DNA of 64,000 nt, taken from contig NZ_CP136651.1 of the NCBI RefSeq assembly GCF_036784765.1, positions 806,001 to 870,000 on the forward strand. The letters run 5' to 3'. Positions 8,179 to 16,147 of the stretch are shown here, piece by piece (positions within the stretch are counted from its first letter, which is position 1; every line of letters begins with the position of its first letter). The DNA comes from Novosphingobium sp. ZN18A2. Lineage in GTDB: Bacteria; Pseudomonadota; Alphaproteobacteria; Sphingomonadales; Sphingomonadaceae. The position numbers were made by a program, and so were the translations under genes. The notes beneath the pieces are model-generated. The model was not told the origin of the DNA. It saw nothing but the letters and a program-made list of their open reading frames with translations, and did not search any database.

Positions 8179-9471
8179 TCAGCGCGTGACGCCGATATCG
8201 CCAGAGCTGAACGCCGCATCGCCGTCATCGGGCTTTGGCGCGTGTCGGGCGAACTCGATGCGGGCGATGGCGCGGTTGTGCACTTCGTCCGGACCGTCCG
8301 CCAGGCGCAGCGTGCGCATGCCGGCATAGGCCTTGGCGAGGCCGAAGTCTTCGGACACGCCGCCGCCGCCATGGGCCTGGATCGCATCGTCGATGATGCG
8401 CAGCGCCATGTTGGGCGCCTGCACCTTGATCATCGCGATTTCCAGCGCGGCGGCCTTGTTGCCCACCTTGTCCATCATGTCTGCCGCCTTCAGGCACAGC
8501 AGGCGCGTCATTTCGATATCGGTGCGGGCCTGCGCGATGCGCTGTTCCCAGATCGAGTGTTCCGAAAGGGTCTTGCGAAAGGCGACGCGCGACTGCAGGC
8601 GGCGGGCCATCTTGGCGATGGCTTCTTCCGCCACGCCGATGGTGCGCATGCAGTGGTGGATGCGGCCCGGCCCGAGGCGGCCCTGCGCGATCTCGAACCC
8701 GCGGCCTTCGCCCAGCAGCATGTTGGATGCCGGAACGCGCACGTTATCCAGCTTGATCTCCATGTGGCCGTGCGGCGCGTCGTCATAGCCGAACACCGGC
8801 AGGTGACGCTCGATGATCACGCCCTTGGCGTCGAGCGGCATCAGCACCATCGACTGCTGCTGGTGGCGCTTGGCCTCGAAGTCGGTCTTGCCCATGACGA
8901 TCGCGATCTCGCAGCGCGGATCGCCCGCGCCCGAAGACCACCACTTGCGGCCGTTGATCACGTATTCGTCGCCGTCACGCGTGATCGAGCATTCGATGTT
9001 GGTCGCATCGGAAGAAGCGACCGCGGGCTCCGTCATCAGGAAGGCGGACCGGATATCGCCGTTCATCAGCGGCCTGAGCCAGCGTTCCTTCTGTTCCAGC
9101 GTGCCGTAGCGGTGCAGCACTTCCATGTTGCCGGTATCGGGAGCGGAGCAGTTGAACACTTCGCTGGCCCAGCCCGAGCGGCCCATCTCTTCGGCGCAGA
9201 GCGCGTATTCGAGGTTGGTCAGCCCCGGACCTTCGAATTCGAAGCTGTCGTCCACGTGCGGACGTCCAGACTGGGGCGGCATGAACAGGTTCCAGATGCC
9301 CTGCGCCTTGGCGCGCGCCTTTTCTTCCTCGATCACCGGAATGATCTTCCAGCGTTCGCCTTCGGCCATCTGCTGCTTGTATTCGTGATCGCGCGGGCGA
9401 ATGTGGTTCTCGATGAACTGGCGCACGCGATCGCGCCAGTAGGTCTGCCTTTCGGTCGGATCGAAATCCAT
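8179..9471 (-). CDS. Acyl-CoA dehydrogenase, ACAD10/11-like
   Basis: A 430-residue FAD-dependent acyl-CoA dehydrogenase. Recognisable segments are [18 protein letters not shown] (FAD/substrate loop), [17 protein letters not shown], and the C-terminal [19 protein letters not shown] followed by [15 protein letters not shown]. The ADGPDEVH motif, with Asp where short- and medium-chain enzymes have the catalytic Glu of the EGT motif, is typical of ACAD10/11-like proteins. The APH kinase two genes downstream matches the kinase domain fused to such enzymes in animals. The family acts on 4-phosphoxyacyl-CoA or on long or branched acyl-CoAs. ATG 9471 begins [12 protein letters not shown], as in relatives. 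Confidence 0.88.
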   Translation of the reverse strand: MDFDPTERQTYWRDRVRQFIENHIRPRDHEYKQQMAEGERWKIIPVIEEEKARAKAQGIWNLFMPPQSGRPHVDDSFEFEGPGLTNLEYALCAEEMGRSGWASEVFNCSAPDTGNMEVLHRYGTLEQKERWLRPLMNGDIRSAFLMTEPAVASSDATNIECSITRDGDEYVINGRKWWSSGAGDPRCEIAIVMGKTDFEAKRHQQQSMVLMPLDAKGVIIERHLPVFGYDDAPHGHMEIKLDNVRVPASNMLLGEGRGFEIAQGRLGPGRIHHCMRTIGVAEEAIAKMARRLQSRVAFRKTLSEHSIWEQRIAQARTDIEMTRLLCLKAADMMDKVGNKAAALEIAMIKVQAPNMALRIIDDAIQAHGGGGVSEDFGLAKAYAGMRTLRLADGPDEVHNRAIARIEFARHAPKPDDGDAAFSSGDIGVTR

Positions 9472-9562
9472 GGCGCGGTGTCCTTTCCTTATACTGTCCT
9501 GTCCCGGTGCGGGTGTTTGGCAGACCGTGGCGCGTGCGCCAAGGCCTAATTTAACCGGTCAA

Positions 9563-10426
9563 TTAAGAAGGCGTCGATGTCTCCGCCGCCATCGCTTCCA
9601 GCGAATCGAACAGGCCGGGAGCCTCTGGATCCCAGGAATGGCGCGGACCAACGGTTATCCCGCCGTCGACGATCATGGAAGCGCCGGTCATGAAGCCCGC
9701 CTTCTCGCTCGCGAGAAATGCCACCGCTTCGGCGATATCGATCGGCTGGCCGCCACGCGCCACCGGTTGCGCCTGCGAAGACATCTGCGCGATGATTGCA
9801 TTGGCGGTGGTGCGCGCTTCGCCCGTCAGTTCAAGCGTGCTGGAAAAGATGTTGGTGTTGATGAAGCCCGGCTGCACGGCATTCACGCGGATGCCGTATT
9901 GCGCAAGGTCGGTCGCCGCGCACTTGGTCAGGTGCAGCACGCCCGCCTTGGCCACGGCATAGGCGGTGGGCGAATAGCCCGGCCCGACCGCCGCGACGGA
10001 AGAGGTGTTGACGATCGCCGCGCCGCCGGTCCGCGTTGAGGCGCGGCCCTTCATGTGCGGGGCGGCATAGCGGATGCCCATCGCGACGGAGCGCAGCAGC
10101 AGGTCCATCGTCCGGTCCCAGCCATCGGCTTCGATCTCGTCGATCGACGCGCGGTCGCCTCCCGCGCCGGCATTGTTGAACACGATATCGATCCCGCCTT
10201 CGGCCGCCGCGGCGCCGTCCATCAGCGCCTTGATCTCGCCGGGCTGGCAAACGTCGCAACGGACCGGGGTTATGCCCGATGCTTCGGATGCGAGCTTGTC
10301 CAGCCCGTCCATGTCGATGTCGGACGCGAAGACGTGCGCGCCTTCACGCGCGAAGAGCAGGGCGGTTTCCCGCCCGATGCCCGATGCCGCACCCGTAACC
10401 ACCGCGCACTTTCCAGAGAATCGCAT
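9563..10426 (-). CDS. Short-chain dehydrogenase/reductase
   Basis: A 287-residue classical SDR. The cofactor loop is TGAASGIG (11-18), Asp36-Asp38 after the second strand favour NAD(H), NNAG lies at 84-87, and the catalytic residues are Ser142/143, Tyr156 and Lys160 (YAVAK). The tail after IVDGG is about 35 residues longer than usual and rich in Pro, Glu and Ala. The start MRFSGKCAVV at 10426 follows the family pattern. It is first in a minus-strand set with ACAD, ADH and kinase genes and diverges from another acyl-CoA dehydrogenase across 174 nt. It probably oxidises a hydroxyacyl or secondary alcohol intermediate. Confidence 0.85.
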   Translation of the reverse strand: MRFSGKCAVVTGAASGIGRETALLFAREGAHVFASDIDMDGLDKLASEASGITPVRCDVCQPGEIKALMDGAAAAEGGIDIVFNNAGAGGDRASIDEIEADGWDRTMDLLLRSVAMGIRYAAPHMKGRASTRTGGAAIVNTSSVAAVGPGYSPTAYAVAKAGVLHLTKCAATDLAQYGIRVNAVQPGFINTNIFSSTLELTGEARTTANAIIAQMSSQAQPVARGGQPIDIAEAVAFLASEKAGFMTGASMIVDGGITVGPRHSWDPEAPGLFDSLEAMAAETSTPS

Positions 10427-10521
10427 GACTGGCCTCTCCTGCCATTGTTTGTTCGTGCCGCAGGATAGGTTGGCGGCTGTCCGCGTCAACGCCCGAAGGC
10501 TTGACGCTACGGCATACTGCG

Positions 10522-10539
10522 TTTCCGAAATGGCGGAAA
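10522..10539. promoter_or_regulatory. Candidate operator between the divergent catabolic operons
   Basis: TTTCCGAAATGGCGGAAA is a 6-bp inverted repeat (TTTCCG/CGGAAA) with a 6-nt spacer, centred in the 174-nt region between the divergent SDR (10426) and acyl-CoA dehydrogenase (10601) genes. TTGACG at 10501 is a possible -35 for the plus strand. No regulator gene is adjacent, so a repressor or activator would act from elsewhere. Confidence 0.35.
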
Positions 10540-10600
10540 ATCGACGCTTGCGCGCGCGCCGCGCTTCGACCTAATCTTCGAGTCGGAAGAGGAGATTACG

Positions 10601-11776
10601 ATGTCGGACCTTGATGTCTTCCGCCGGGAAGTCCGTGCCTGGCTTGAGGAGAACTGCCCGCCGGAAATGCGCGAACCCGTCCGCGATGAAGACGATGTTT
10701 GCTGGGGCGGCCGCCATTTCACGTTCAAGAACCAGGCCCAGAAGGACTGGCTCGATCGCTGCATCGCCAAGGGCTACACCGTGCCCGCGTGGCCGAAGCA
10801 ATACGGCGGCGCCGGCCTCTCCGCGGCCGAAGCGAAAGTGCTGCGTGACGAGATGGCGCGCATCGGTGCGCGCCCGCCGCTTTCCAGCTTCGGGATATGG
10901 ATGCTTGGCCCGGCGCTGCTGAAGTTCGGCACCGAAGAGCAGAAGGTCCATTATCTCAACCAGATCGCGCGCGGCGAAATCCGCTGGTGCCAGGGTTATT
11001 CCGAACCGGGCAGCGGGTCCGACCTCGTCAGCTTGCAGACCTTCGGAGAGGAAGTTCACGATCCGGTGGGGGGCGATCACTGGGTGGTCAACGGCCAGAA
11101 GATCTGGACCAGCTATGCCGACAAGGCGGACTGGATCTTCTGCCTTGTCCGCACCGACAAGACGAACAAGTACCAGGGCATTTCCTTCCTGCTGTTCGAC
11201 ATGGAAAGCGAAGGCGTTTCGACCAAGCCGATCCTGCTGATCAGCGGCTCTTCCCCGTTCTGCGAAACCTTTTTCGACAACGTGAAGGTGCCCAGGGACC
11301 AGATCGTGGGTGAGTTGAACCGCGGCTGGGACGTGGCGAAATACCTTCTGGGGCACGAGCGCGAGATGATTTCGGCCACCGGCGGCGGCGACAGGGCCGG
11401 TGCGCTGGGCGCGATGCTGGCCCGCCACGGTCTGGAAGACCCGGTGCTGCGCGCCGAAATCGCGCAATTCGATGTCGATTCGCTCGCCTTCACGGCGATG
11501 AGCGAGAAGTTCATGGACGAGGTAAAGGTCGGCAAGGGTCATCCCGCGCAGCCCAACATGATGAAATACGCCGGAACGGAACTGAACAAGCGTCGTCACG
11601 AACTGGTCATGGGGGCAGGCGGCAGCGCCGCGCTGGAATGGGAAAGCCAGGCATCGAACGATGGCGCCAAGGCCCGTTCATGGCTGCGCACGAAGGCCAA
11701 TTCGATCGAGGGCGGCACCAGCGAGGTGATGCTCAACGTGATCTCGAAGCGCATCCTGGACCTTCCGGGCGCGTGA
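10601..11776 (+). CDS. Acyl-CoA dehydrogenase (FadE/ChsE-type large subunit-like)
   Basis: A 391-residue acyl-CoA dehydrogenase. The flavin/substrate loop GYSEPGSGSDL is at about 131-141, NGQKIWTSYADKADWIF follows, and the C-terminal SIEGGTSEVMLNVISKRIL contacts FAD. The residue aligned with the medium-chain catalytic Glu is Gly, as in isovaleryl-type families that carry the base on another helix. It is followed 119 nt later by a smaller, divergent ACAD. This pairing matches the heteromeric acyl-CoA dehydrogenases of steroid side-chain and other branched-acyl catabolism in actinobacteria and sphingomonads. The start is set by GAGGAG upstream of ATG 10601. Confidence 0.87.
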   Translation: MSDLDVFRREVRAWLEENCPPEMREPVRDEDDVCWGGRHFTFKNQAQKDWLDRCIAKGYTVPAWPKQYGGAGLSAAEAKVLRDEMARIGARPPLSSFGIWMLGPALLKFGTEEQKVHYLNQIARGEIRWCQGYSEPGSGSDLVSLQTFGEEVHDPVGGDHWVVNGQKIWTSYADKADWIFCLVRTDKTNKYQGISFLLFDMESEGVSTKPILLISGSSPFCETFFDNVKVPRDQIVGELNRGWDVAKYLLGHEREMISATGGGDRAGALGAMLARHGLEDPVLRAEIAQFDVDSLAFTAMSEKFMDEVKVGKGHPAQPNMMKYAGTELNKRRHELVMGAGGSAALEWESQASNDGAKARSWLRTKANSIEGGTSEVMLNVISKRILDLPGA

Positions 11777-11785
11777 TCCCATTCT

Positions 11786-11878
11786 CCCTTCCCGTTTGCG
11801 GGAAGGGCCGGGGGTGGGCGCAGAATGCGACGCCATCCCATGAACAGACCCACCCCTAACCCCTCTCGCAAGCGGGAG
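11786..11878. repeat. Inverted doublet of the GCGGGAGGG palindrome family (copy 2)
   Basis: CCCTTCCCG (11786-11794) pairs with CGGGAAGGG (11799-11807), followed by a GGGGGTGGGC tail. The opposite-facing copy reads CCCACCCCTAACCCCTCTCG and ends with CAAGCGGGAGG (11850-11878). The doublet occupies nearly all of the gap between the two acyl-CoA dehydrogenase genes. The two halves have compensating differences from copies 1 and 3. Confidence 0.65.
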
Positions 11879-11895
11879 GCGGACTGGAGAGAGAA

Positions 11896-13035
11896 ATGCC
11901 GCTCTACCACAACGAAGACCAGGCGATGCTGGCCGAGACCGTTTCGGGCTTCATGGCCGAGGAAGGGTCGATCAAGAACCAGCTGCGCCGCTGGCGTGAC
12001 GAGAACTGCAAGGACGGCTTCGGCCACGCGCTTTGGAAGCAGTTTTCCGAACTGGGGCTGACGGGCATACTGGCCGGCGAAGCCGACGGCGGGCTTGGCA
12101 TGGGCCATGTCGAAGCGGGCATCGTGCTGTCCGAAATCGGCCGCAACCTTACCCCGTCGCCTTTCCTGACCACCGCGGTCATGGGCGTGACCGCGCTGAA
12201 CGGTGCGTCGGATGAGCTGCGCGGGCGCTATGTCCCCGGTATCGTCGCGGGCGAAACGGTGCTGGCGATCGCGATCGACGAAGGCGCAAAGCACCGGCCC
12301 GAACGCATTGTCTGCAAGGCGGAAAAATCGGGCAACGGTTTCCGTTTGTCGGGCCGCAAGGACTTTGTGATCCACGGCGCATCGGCCGACGCGCTGATCG
12401 TCGCCGCGCGCACCTCGGGCAGCGAATCGGACGCAGACGGCATCACCCTTTTCGCCGTGCCGAAGGACGCAAGCGGCATGAGCCAGGACAGCGTGCGCCT
12501 GGTCGACAGCGCGATGGCCAGCCACGTGACGTTCGATAACGTGGAACTGGCCGGCGATGCGGTGATCGGCGAAGTCGACGGCGGCCGCGAACTGCTCGGC
12601 AGGGTGCTCAACGCGGGCCGCGTGGGCGCCGCCGCCGAACAGGTGGGCGTGGCATCGGGCGCGTTCGGCATCACCACCGAATACCTGCGCACGCGCAAGC
12701 AGTTCGGCAAGCTGATCGGTGAGTTCCAGGCGCTCCAGCACCGCGCCGCGCACCTTTATTCCGAGCTTCAGATTGCAGAGGCAGCGGCGATCAAGGCGCA
12801 GCAACTGCTGGACGAAGGATCGGAAAAGGCGGACCTTATGGTCTCGGTCGCCAAGGCCAAGGCGGGCAAGGTCGCCGGGCTGGCCGTGCGCGAAGGCGTG
12901 CAGATGCACGGCGGCGTGGGCATGACCGACGAGTTCGACATCGGGCTTTACATGAAGCGCGACCGCGCGCTGAGCGAGTTCATGGGCGATCACTATTACC
13001 ACGCCGAACGCGTCGCTAAGTTGAGCGGGTATTGA
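11896..13035 (+). CDS. Acyl-CoA dehydrogenase-like partner subunit
   Basis: A 379-residue acyl-CoA dehydrogenase-fold protein. The N-terminal helices and GRKDFVIHGASADALIVAAR strand are present, and QMHGGVGMTDEFDIGLYMKR marks the FAD dimer helix. However, the C-terminal catalytic/flavin loop reads RALSEFMGDHYYH in place of the usual EGT or GGTSE motif, so the canonical base and threonine are absent. This is the pattern of the smaller, non-canonical subunit in heteromeric enzymes. With the preceding gene it probably forms an alpha2-beta2 dehydrogenase for a bulky or branched acyl-CoA. GGAGAGAGAA lies just before ATG 11896. Confidence 0.85.
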   Translation: MPLYHNEDQAMLAETVSGFMAEEGSIKNQLRRWRDENCKDGFGHALWKQFSELGLTGILAGEADGGLGMGHVEAGIVLSEIGRNLTPSPFLTTAVMGVTALNGASDELRGRYVPGIVAGETVLAIAIDEGAKHRPERIVCKAEKSGNGFRLSGRKDFVIHGASADALIVAARTSGSESDADGITLFAVPKDASGMSQDSVRLVDSAMASHVTFDNVELAGDAVIGEVDGGRELLGRVLNAGRVGAAAEQVGVASGAFGITTEYLRTRKQFGKLIGEFQALQHRAAHLYSELQIAEAAAIKAQQLLDEGSEKADLMVSVAKAKAGKVAGLAVREGVQMHGGVGMTDEFDIGLYMKRDRALSEFMGDHYYHAERVAKLSGY

Positions 13036-13043
13036 TAACCGGT

Positions 13044-13165
13044 CCCCCTTCCGCTTGCGGGAGGGGTGGAGCTGAGGCAAGTGACTCCGCGAACGGGTGG
13101 GCCTGTCCACCCGAACACATCTCGGGATGCGGCCAACCCCCGGCCCCTCCCGCAAGCGGGAGGGG
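13044..13165. repeat. Inverted doublet of the GCGGGAGGG palindrome family (copy 3)
   Basis: The left hairpin CCCCCTTCCGCTTGCGGGAG starts at 13044. The right arm CCCCTCCCGCAAGCGGGAGG starts at 13144 and ends at 13165. Together they fill the gap between the second acyl-CoA dehydrogenase stop and the SDR start at 13173. The right palindrome abuts the SDR ribosome-binding site (GGGGAGAC), so it could affect translation as well as transcription. Confidence 0.7.
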
Positions 13166-13172
13166 AGACAAG

Positions 13173-13976
13173 ATGGATTTCGGCAAGCTGTTCAGCCTCG
13201 AAGGCCGGGTTGCGGTTGTTACCGGCGGATCGCGCGGCATCGGCAGGATGATCGCGGAAGGCTATATCGCCGCCGGTTGCGCGCGGGTCTATATCACCGC
13301 GCGCAAGGCGCAGGCGGTTGAGGAAACCGCGAACGAACTGGGCGACAAGTGCATTCCGCTGCCCGGCGACATTTCGTCGATGCAGGGCATGGACGATCTT
13401 GTTGCCGAAGTGGCGGGGCGCGAAGGCCGGCTCGACATCCTCGTGAACAACGCGGGCGCGGCATGGGGCGCGCCGTTCGAGGAATTTCCCGAGATGGGCT
13501 GGGACAAGGTGATGAACCTCAACGTCAAGACGCCCTTCTTCCTTACCCAGAAGTTCCTGCCGCTGCTGAAATCCGCGGCAAGTTTCGAGCGTCCGGCCAA
13601 GGTGATCAACATCGGGTCGATCGACGGGATGAAGCTGAACCCGTGGGACACCTACAGCTATCACGCATCGAAAGCGGCGATCCTGCACCTGACCAAGCGC
13701 ATGGCGGCGCGGCTGATTAGCGACAACATCGTGGTCAGCGCGATTGCGCCGGGCGCGTTCCCGTCGGAAATGAACAAGGCCGCCGCGCATAACACCGAAA
13801 CGGTGGCGCGGGGTATTCCGGCGCGGCGCGTGGGCGATGTGGAGGACATGGCCGGCGGCGCGATCTATCTTGCCAGCCGCGCGGGCGATTATGTGGTGGG
13901 CACCGCGCTGCCGATAGACGGCGGCGTGGTCAACGCTTCCGTCCCGCGTGATTTCGTCGATCCGTCCGGGCATTGA
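13173..13976 (+). CDS. Short-chain dehydrogenase/reductase (RhlG/FabG-like)
   Basis: A 267-residue classical SDR resembling the RhlG branch of ketoacyl-ACP/CoA reductases. TGGSRGIG (17-24) and the following Arg in YITARKAQAV indicate NADP(H); NNAGAAWGAPFEEFP, a Ser in INIGSIDG, and YHASK provide the catalytic residues. The N-terminus MDFGKLFSLEGRVAVVTGG is characteristic and fixes the start at 13173, just after a palindromic repeat; longer in-frame sequence upstream is intergenic. It lies in line with two acyl-CoA dehydrogenases and a lactonase, spacing 4 nt to the next gene, so it is probably a hydroxyacyl-CoA or ketone reductase/oxidase of that route. Confidence 0.87.
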   Translation: MDFGKLFSLEGRVAVVTGGSRGIGRMIAEGYIAAGCARVYITARKAQAVEETANELGDKCIPLPGDISSMQGMDDLVAEVAGREGRLDILVNNAGAAWGAPFEEFPEMGWDKVMNLNVKTPFFLTQKFLPLLKSAASFERPAKVINIGSIDGMKLNPWDTYSYHASKAAILHLTKRMAARLISDNIVVSAIAPGAFPSEMNKAAAHNTETVARGIPARRVGDVEDMAGGAIYLASRAGDYVVGTALPIDGGVVNASVPRDFVDPSGH

Positions 13977-13980
13977 TCCG

Positions 13981-14874
13981 ATGGCGGGGCCGGGGAACAG
14001 GACCGTCGTAACCCTGCGCGAAGGGATTTATTTCGGCGAAGGTCCGCGCTGGCATGACGGGCGCCTGTGGCTGAGCGACTTCTACCAGCACAAGGTGCTG
14101 TCGCTCGGCCTCGATGGCGAACTTGAGACCGAACTGGAATTCGACGACCAGCCATCGGGGCTTGGCTGGATGCCCGACGGGTCGCTGCTCGTCGTGTCGA
14201 TGAAGCGGCGGCAGGTCTGGCGCAAGTGGCCCGACGGTCGGCTTGCGATGCACGCCGACCTTTCGGACGTTTCGAAGCATCTGTGCAACGACATGGTCGT
14301 GGATGGTGAGGGCCGGGCCTATGTCGGCAACTTCGGCTTCGACCTCGATGCGGAAATCGCCGCGCGCGGGGCGGAAAGCGTGATTGCCGACCACCCGACC
14401 GCCACGCTGGTGCGCGTCGACCCGGATGGCAGCGTATCGGTCGCGGCCGACGGACTGGGCTTTCCCAACGGCACCGTCATCACGCCCGACGGCAAGACGC
14501 TGATCGTCGGCGAATCGCTGGGTGGCCGTCTGACCGCCTTCGACATCGGGGCAGGCGGCGCGCTTTCCAACCGCCGCGTCTGGGCCGAGACCTGGCCGCG
14601 CATGCCCGACGGCATTTGCCTGGATGAAGGCGGCGCGGTGTGGATCGCCAACCCGATTGCCCCCGAATGCGCGCTGATCGCGCAAGGCGGTGAAGTGCTG
14701 GAGGTTGTCGAAACGGGCGACCTTCCATGCTTCGCCTGCATGCTGGGCGGGCCGGAAGGAAAGCACCTGTTCATGCTTGTCGCGCCCAGTTCGGACCACG
14801 CCAAGGCGGCAGAGGCCCCGCTTGGCAAGGTGCTGGTCTGCGAAGTGGACGATGCGCGGGCCGGCTGGCCCTGA
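13981..14874 (+). CDS. SMP-30/gluconolactonase-type lactonase
   Basis: A 297-residue six-bladed beta-propeller of the SMP-30/gluconolactonase/LRE family. Probable metal ligands are Glu20 (YFGEGPRW), the Asn in LCNDMVVDGEGRAYVGNFG and the Asp in MPDGICLDEGGAVW. These enzymes open sugar lactones, gamma-lactones or similar cyclic esters. No signal peptide is seen, so it acts in the cytoplasm. ATG 13981 lies 4 nt after the SDR stop, so the two are almost certainly co-transcribed; the earlier in-frame ATG at 13948 lies inside the SDR. It converges with gmk, the stops being 3 nt apart. Confidence 0.85.
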   Translation: MAGPGNRTVVTLREGIYFGEGPRWHDGRLWLSDFYQHKVLSLGLDGELETELEFDDQPSGLGWMPDGSLLVVSMKRRQVWRKWPDGRLAMHADLSDVSKHLCNDMVVDGEGRAYVGNFGFDLDAEIAARGAESVIADHPTATLVRVDPDGSVSVAADGLGFPNGTVITPDGKTLIVGESLGGRLTAFDIGAGGALSNRRVWAETWPRMPDGICLDEGGAVWIANPIAPECALIAQGGEVLEVVETGDLPCFACMLGGPEGKHLFMLVAPSSDHAKAAEAPLGKVLVCEVDDARAGWP

Positions 14875-14877
14875 CGA

Positions 14878-15543
14878 TTATGCGCCCATCAATCCGCGGA
14901 CAAAGCCGATAAGGCCCGTCTGGCGTGCGCGCTTCATGCGTTCGGCGTGGAGGATTTCGCGCACCTTGGCATAGCAGGTTTCCACGTCGTCGTTGATAAC
15001 GACGTAATCGTAACCGTCCCAGTGGCTGATTTCGGCCTGCGCGCGAGCCATGCGGCTGTCGATCACGTCCGCACTGTCGGTTCCGCGACCTTTCAGGCGG
15101 CGGTGCAGTTCGGCAAGGCTGGGCGGCAGGATGAACACGCGCACCACGTCCTGCTGGTCCTTCTGGTAAAGCTGCTGCGTGCCCTGCCAGTCGATATCGA
15201 ACAGGAAATCCTGCCCGTCCTTCAGCCCGGCGCGGATCTGCGCCTTGGGCGTACCATAGGAATGGCCGAACACGGTTGCCCATTCATAGAACTCGTCCGC
15301 TTCCACCATACGGTCGAATTCGGGCTGGCTCACGAAGTGATAATGCGTGCCGTCCACTTCGCCGGGCCGCATCGGCCGGGTGGTGGCTGAAACCGACATC
15401 CGGATCTCGTCGTCGCGGTCCAGCAGCATCCGCGCGATGGTGGTCTTGCCCGCGCCCGATGGCGAGGAAAGGATCAGCATCAACCCGCGCCGGTGCAGCG
15501 CGTCTGACGTGGCGGAGGATGTTTGCGGGGTGGTGTCGGCCAT
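14878..15543 (-). CDS. gmk: Guanylate kinase
   Basis: A 221-residue guanylate kinase converting GMP to GDP with ATP. The P-loop SSPSGAGKTT lies at 26-35, the GMP-binding region holds SATTRPMRPGEVDGTHYHFV, and the lid/core FDIDWQGTQQL and RGTDSADVIDSRM are intact. About 20 extra N-terminal residues (MADTTPQTSSATSDALHRRG) precede the usual start, and the C-terminus has a short basic-hydrophobic tail. It is essential housekeeping. It is downstream of a small basic protein gene on the same strand, with 82 nt between. Confidence 0.95.
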   Translation of the reverse strand: MADTTPQTSSATSDALHRRGLMLILSSPSGAGKTTIARMLLDRDDEIRMSVSATTRPMRPGEVDGTHYHFVSQPEFDRMVEADEFYEWATVFGHSYGTPKAQIRAGLKDGQDFLFDIDWQGTQQLYQKDQQDVVRVFILPPSLAELHRRLKGRGTDSADVIDSRMARAQAEISHWDGYDYVVINDDVETCYAKVREILHAERMKRARQTGLIGFVRGLMGA

Positions 15544-15625
15544 GCGCGCTAGTGGCGCATCGCGGGGGGCGCGGTCAAGCGGCCGGATCGGGCCGGGGTT
15601 TCAGGCGAATCGGCGCGCTGCGGCG

Positions 15626-16096
15626 TCAGTCGTCGCCCTCGGCCGGCTTCTTCAACAGCTTCTGTCCGGTCGCGCCGGGTTTCTCCGCACCTTTCGCCCG
15701 GTCGTAAAGCGTCTTGGCAAGCAGGCCGCCGCCCACCACGATCGCGCCGGGAACCGACCGCGTCGCCAGTTTGGCCACCGTGCCCGACACGATGTTCTGC
15801 GTGAACGAACGGTTGTTCGCGATCTTTTTCGCGCGCGCGCGCCTGGCGCTTTTTGCAGGCGCCTTCGGATCGGCCGGCTTTTCGGCTCGCGGGGTCAGCA
15901 GGCTTTTTTCCACCGCCTTGCGCAGCAGCATCGATCCGCCGCGCAGCGCGATGTCGGCAATGATGATGTTGGTGATCGGGTTGGTGCTGGGGCCGGGGAC
16001 TGTTTTCGCCCGCTCATGCAGCCGCTGGCGCACCGCGCCGATGCGATCCTGGGTGGAACGAAGCGCCTTGCCTGCCTTCTTGCCGCTTCTGGCCAT
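15626..16096 (-). CDS. Hypothetical small basic protein
   Basis: A 156-residue protein I do not recognise. It is rich in Lys, Arg and Ala. It has two moderately hydrophobic stretches, TNPITNIIIADIALRGGSML (about 38-57) and the glycine-rich GAIVVGGGLLAKTLY (about 118-132), with a basic, low-complexity linker PADPKAPAKSARRARAKK between them. No catalytic motif or signal peptide is clear; a peripheral membrane or nucleic-acid-associated role is possible. It lies between gmk and sspB on the same strand with short gaps, so the three may share a transcript. Base composition is like its neighbours. Confidence 0.75.
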   Translation of the reverse strand: MARSGKKAGKALRSTQDRIGAVRQRLHERAKTVPGPSTNPITNIIIADIALRGGSMLLRKAVEKSLLTPRAEKPADPKAPAKSARRARAKKIANNRSFTQNIVSGTVAKLATRSVPGAIVVGGGLLAKTLYDRAKGAEKPGATGQKLLKKPAEGDD

Positions 16097-16147
16097 TGTC
16101 CAAAGCCCCCTTCCGGCCGGAACCGGCCCGGATTCGCGCGCCCGGCG

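Noticed and set aside
6721..9549. Very long open frame (over 900 codons) antisense to the alcohol dehydrogenase and acyl-CoA dehydrogenase genes
   Set aside because: It is on the opposite strand to genes with clear family motifs, composition is dominated by Arg, His and Ala as expected for GC-rich shadow frames, and no domain is recognisable.
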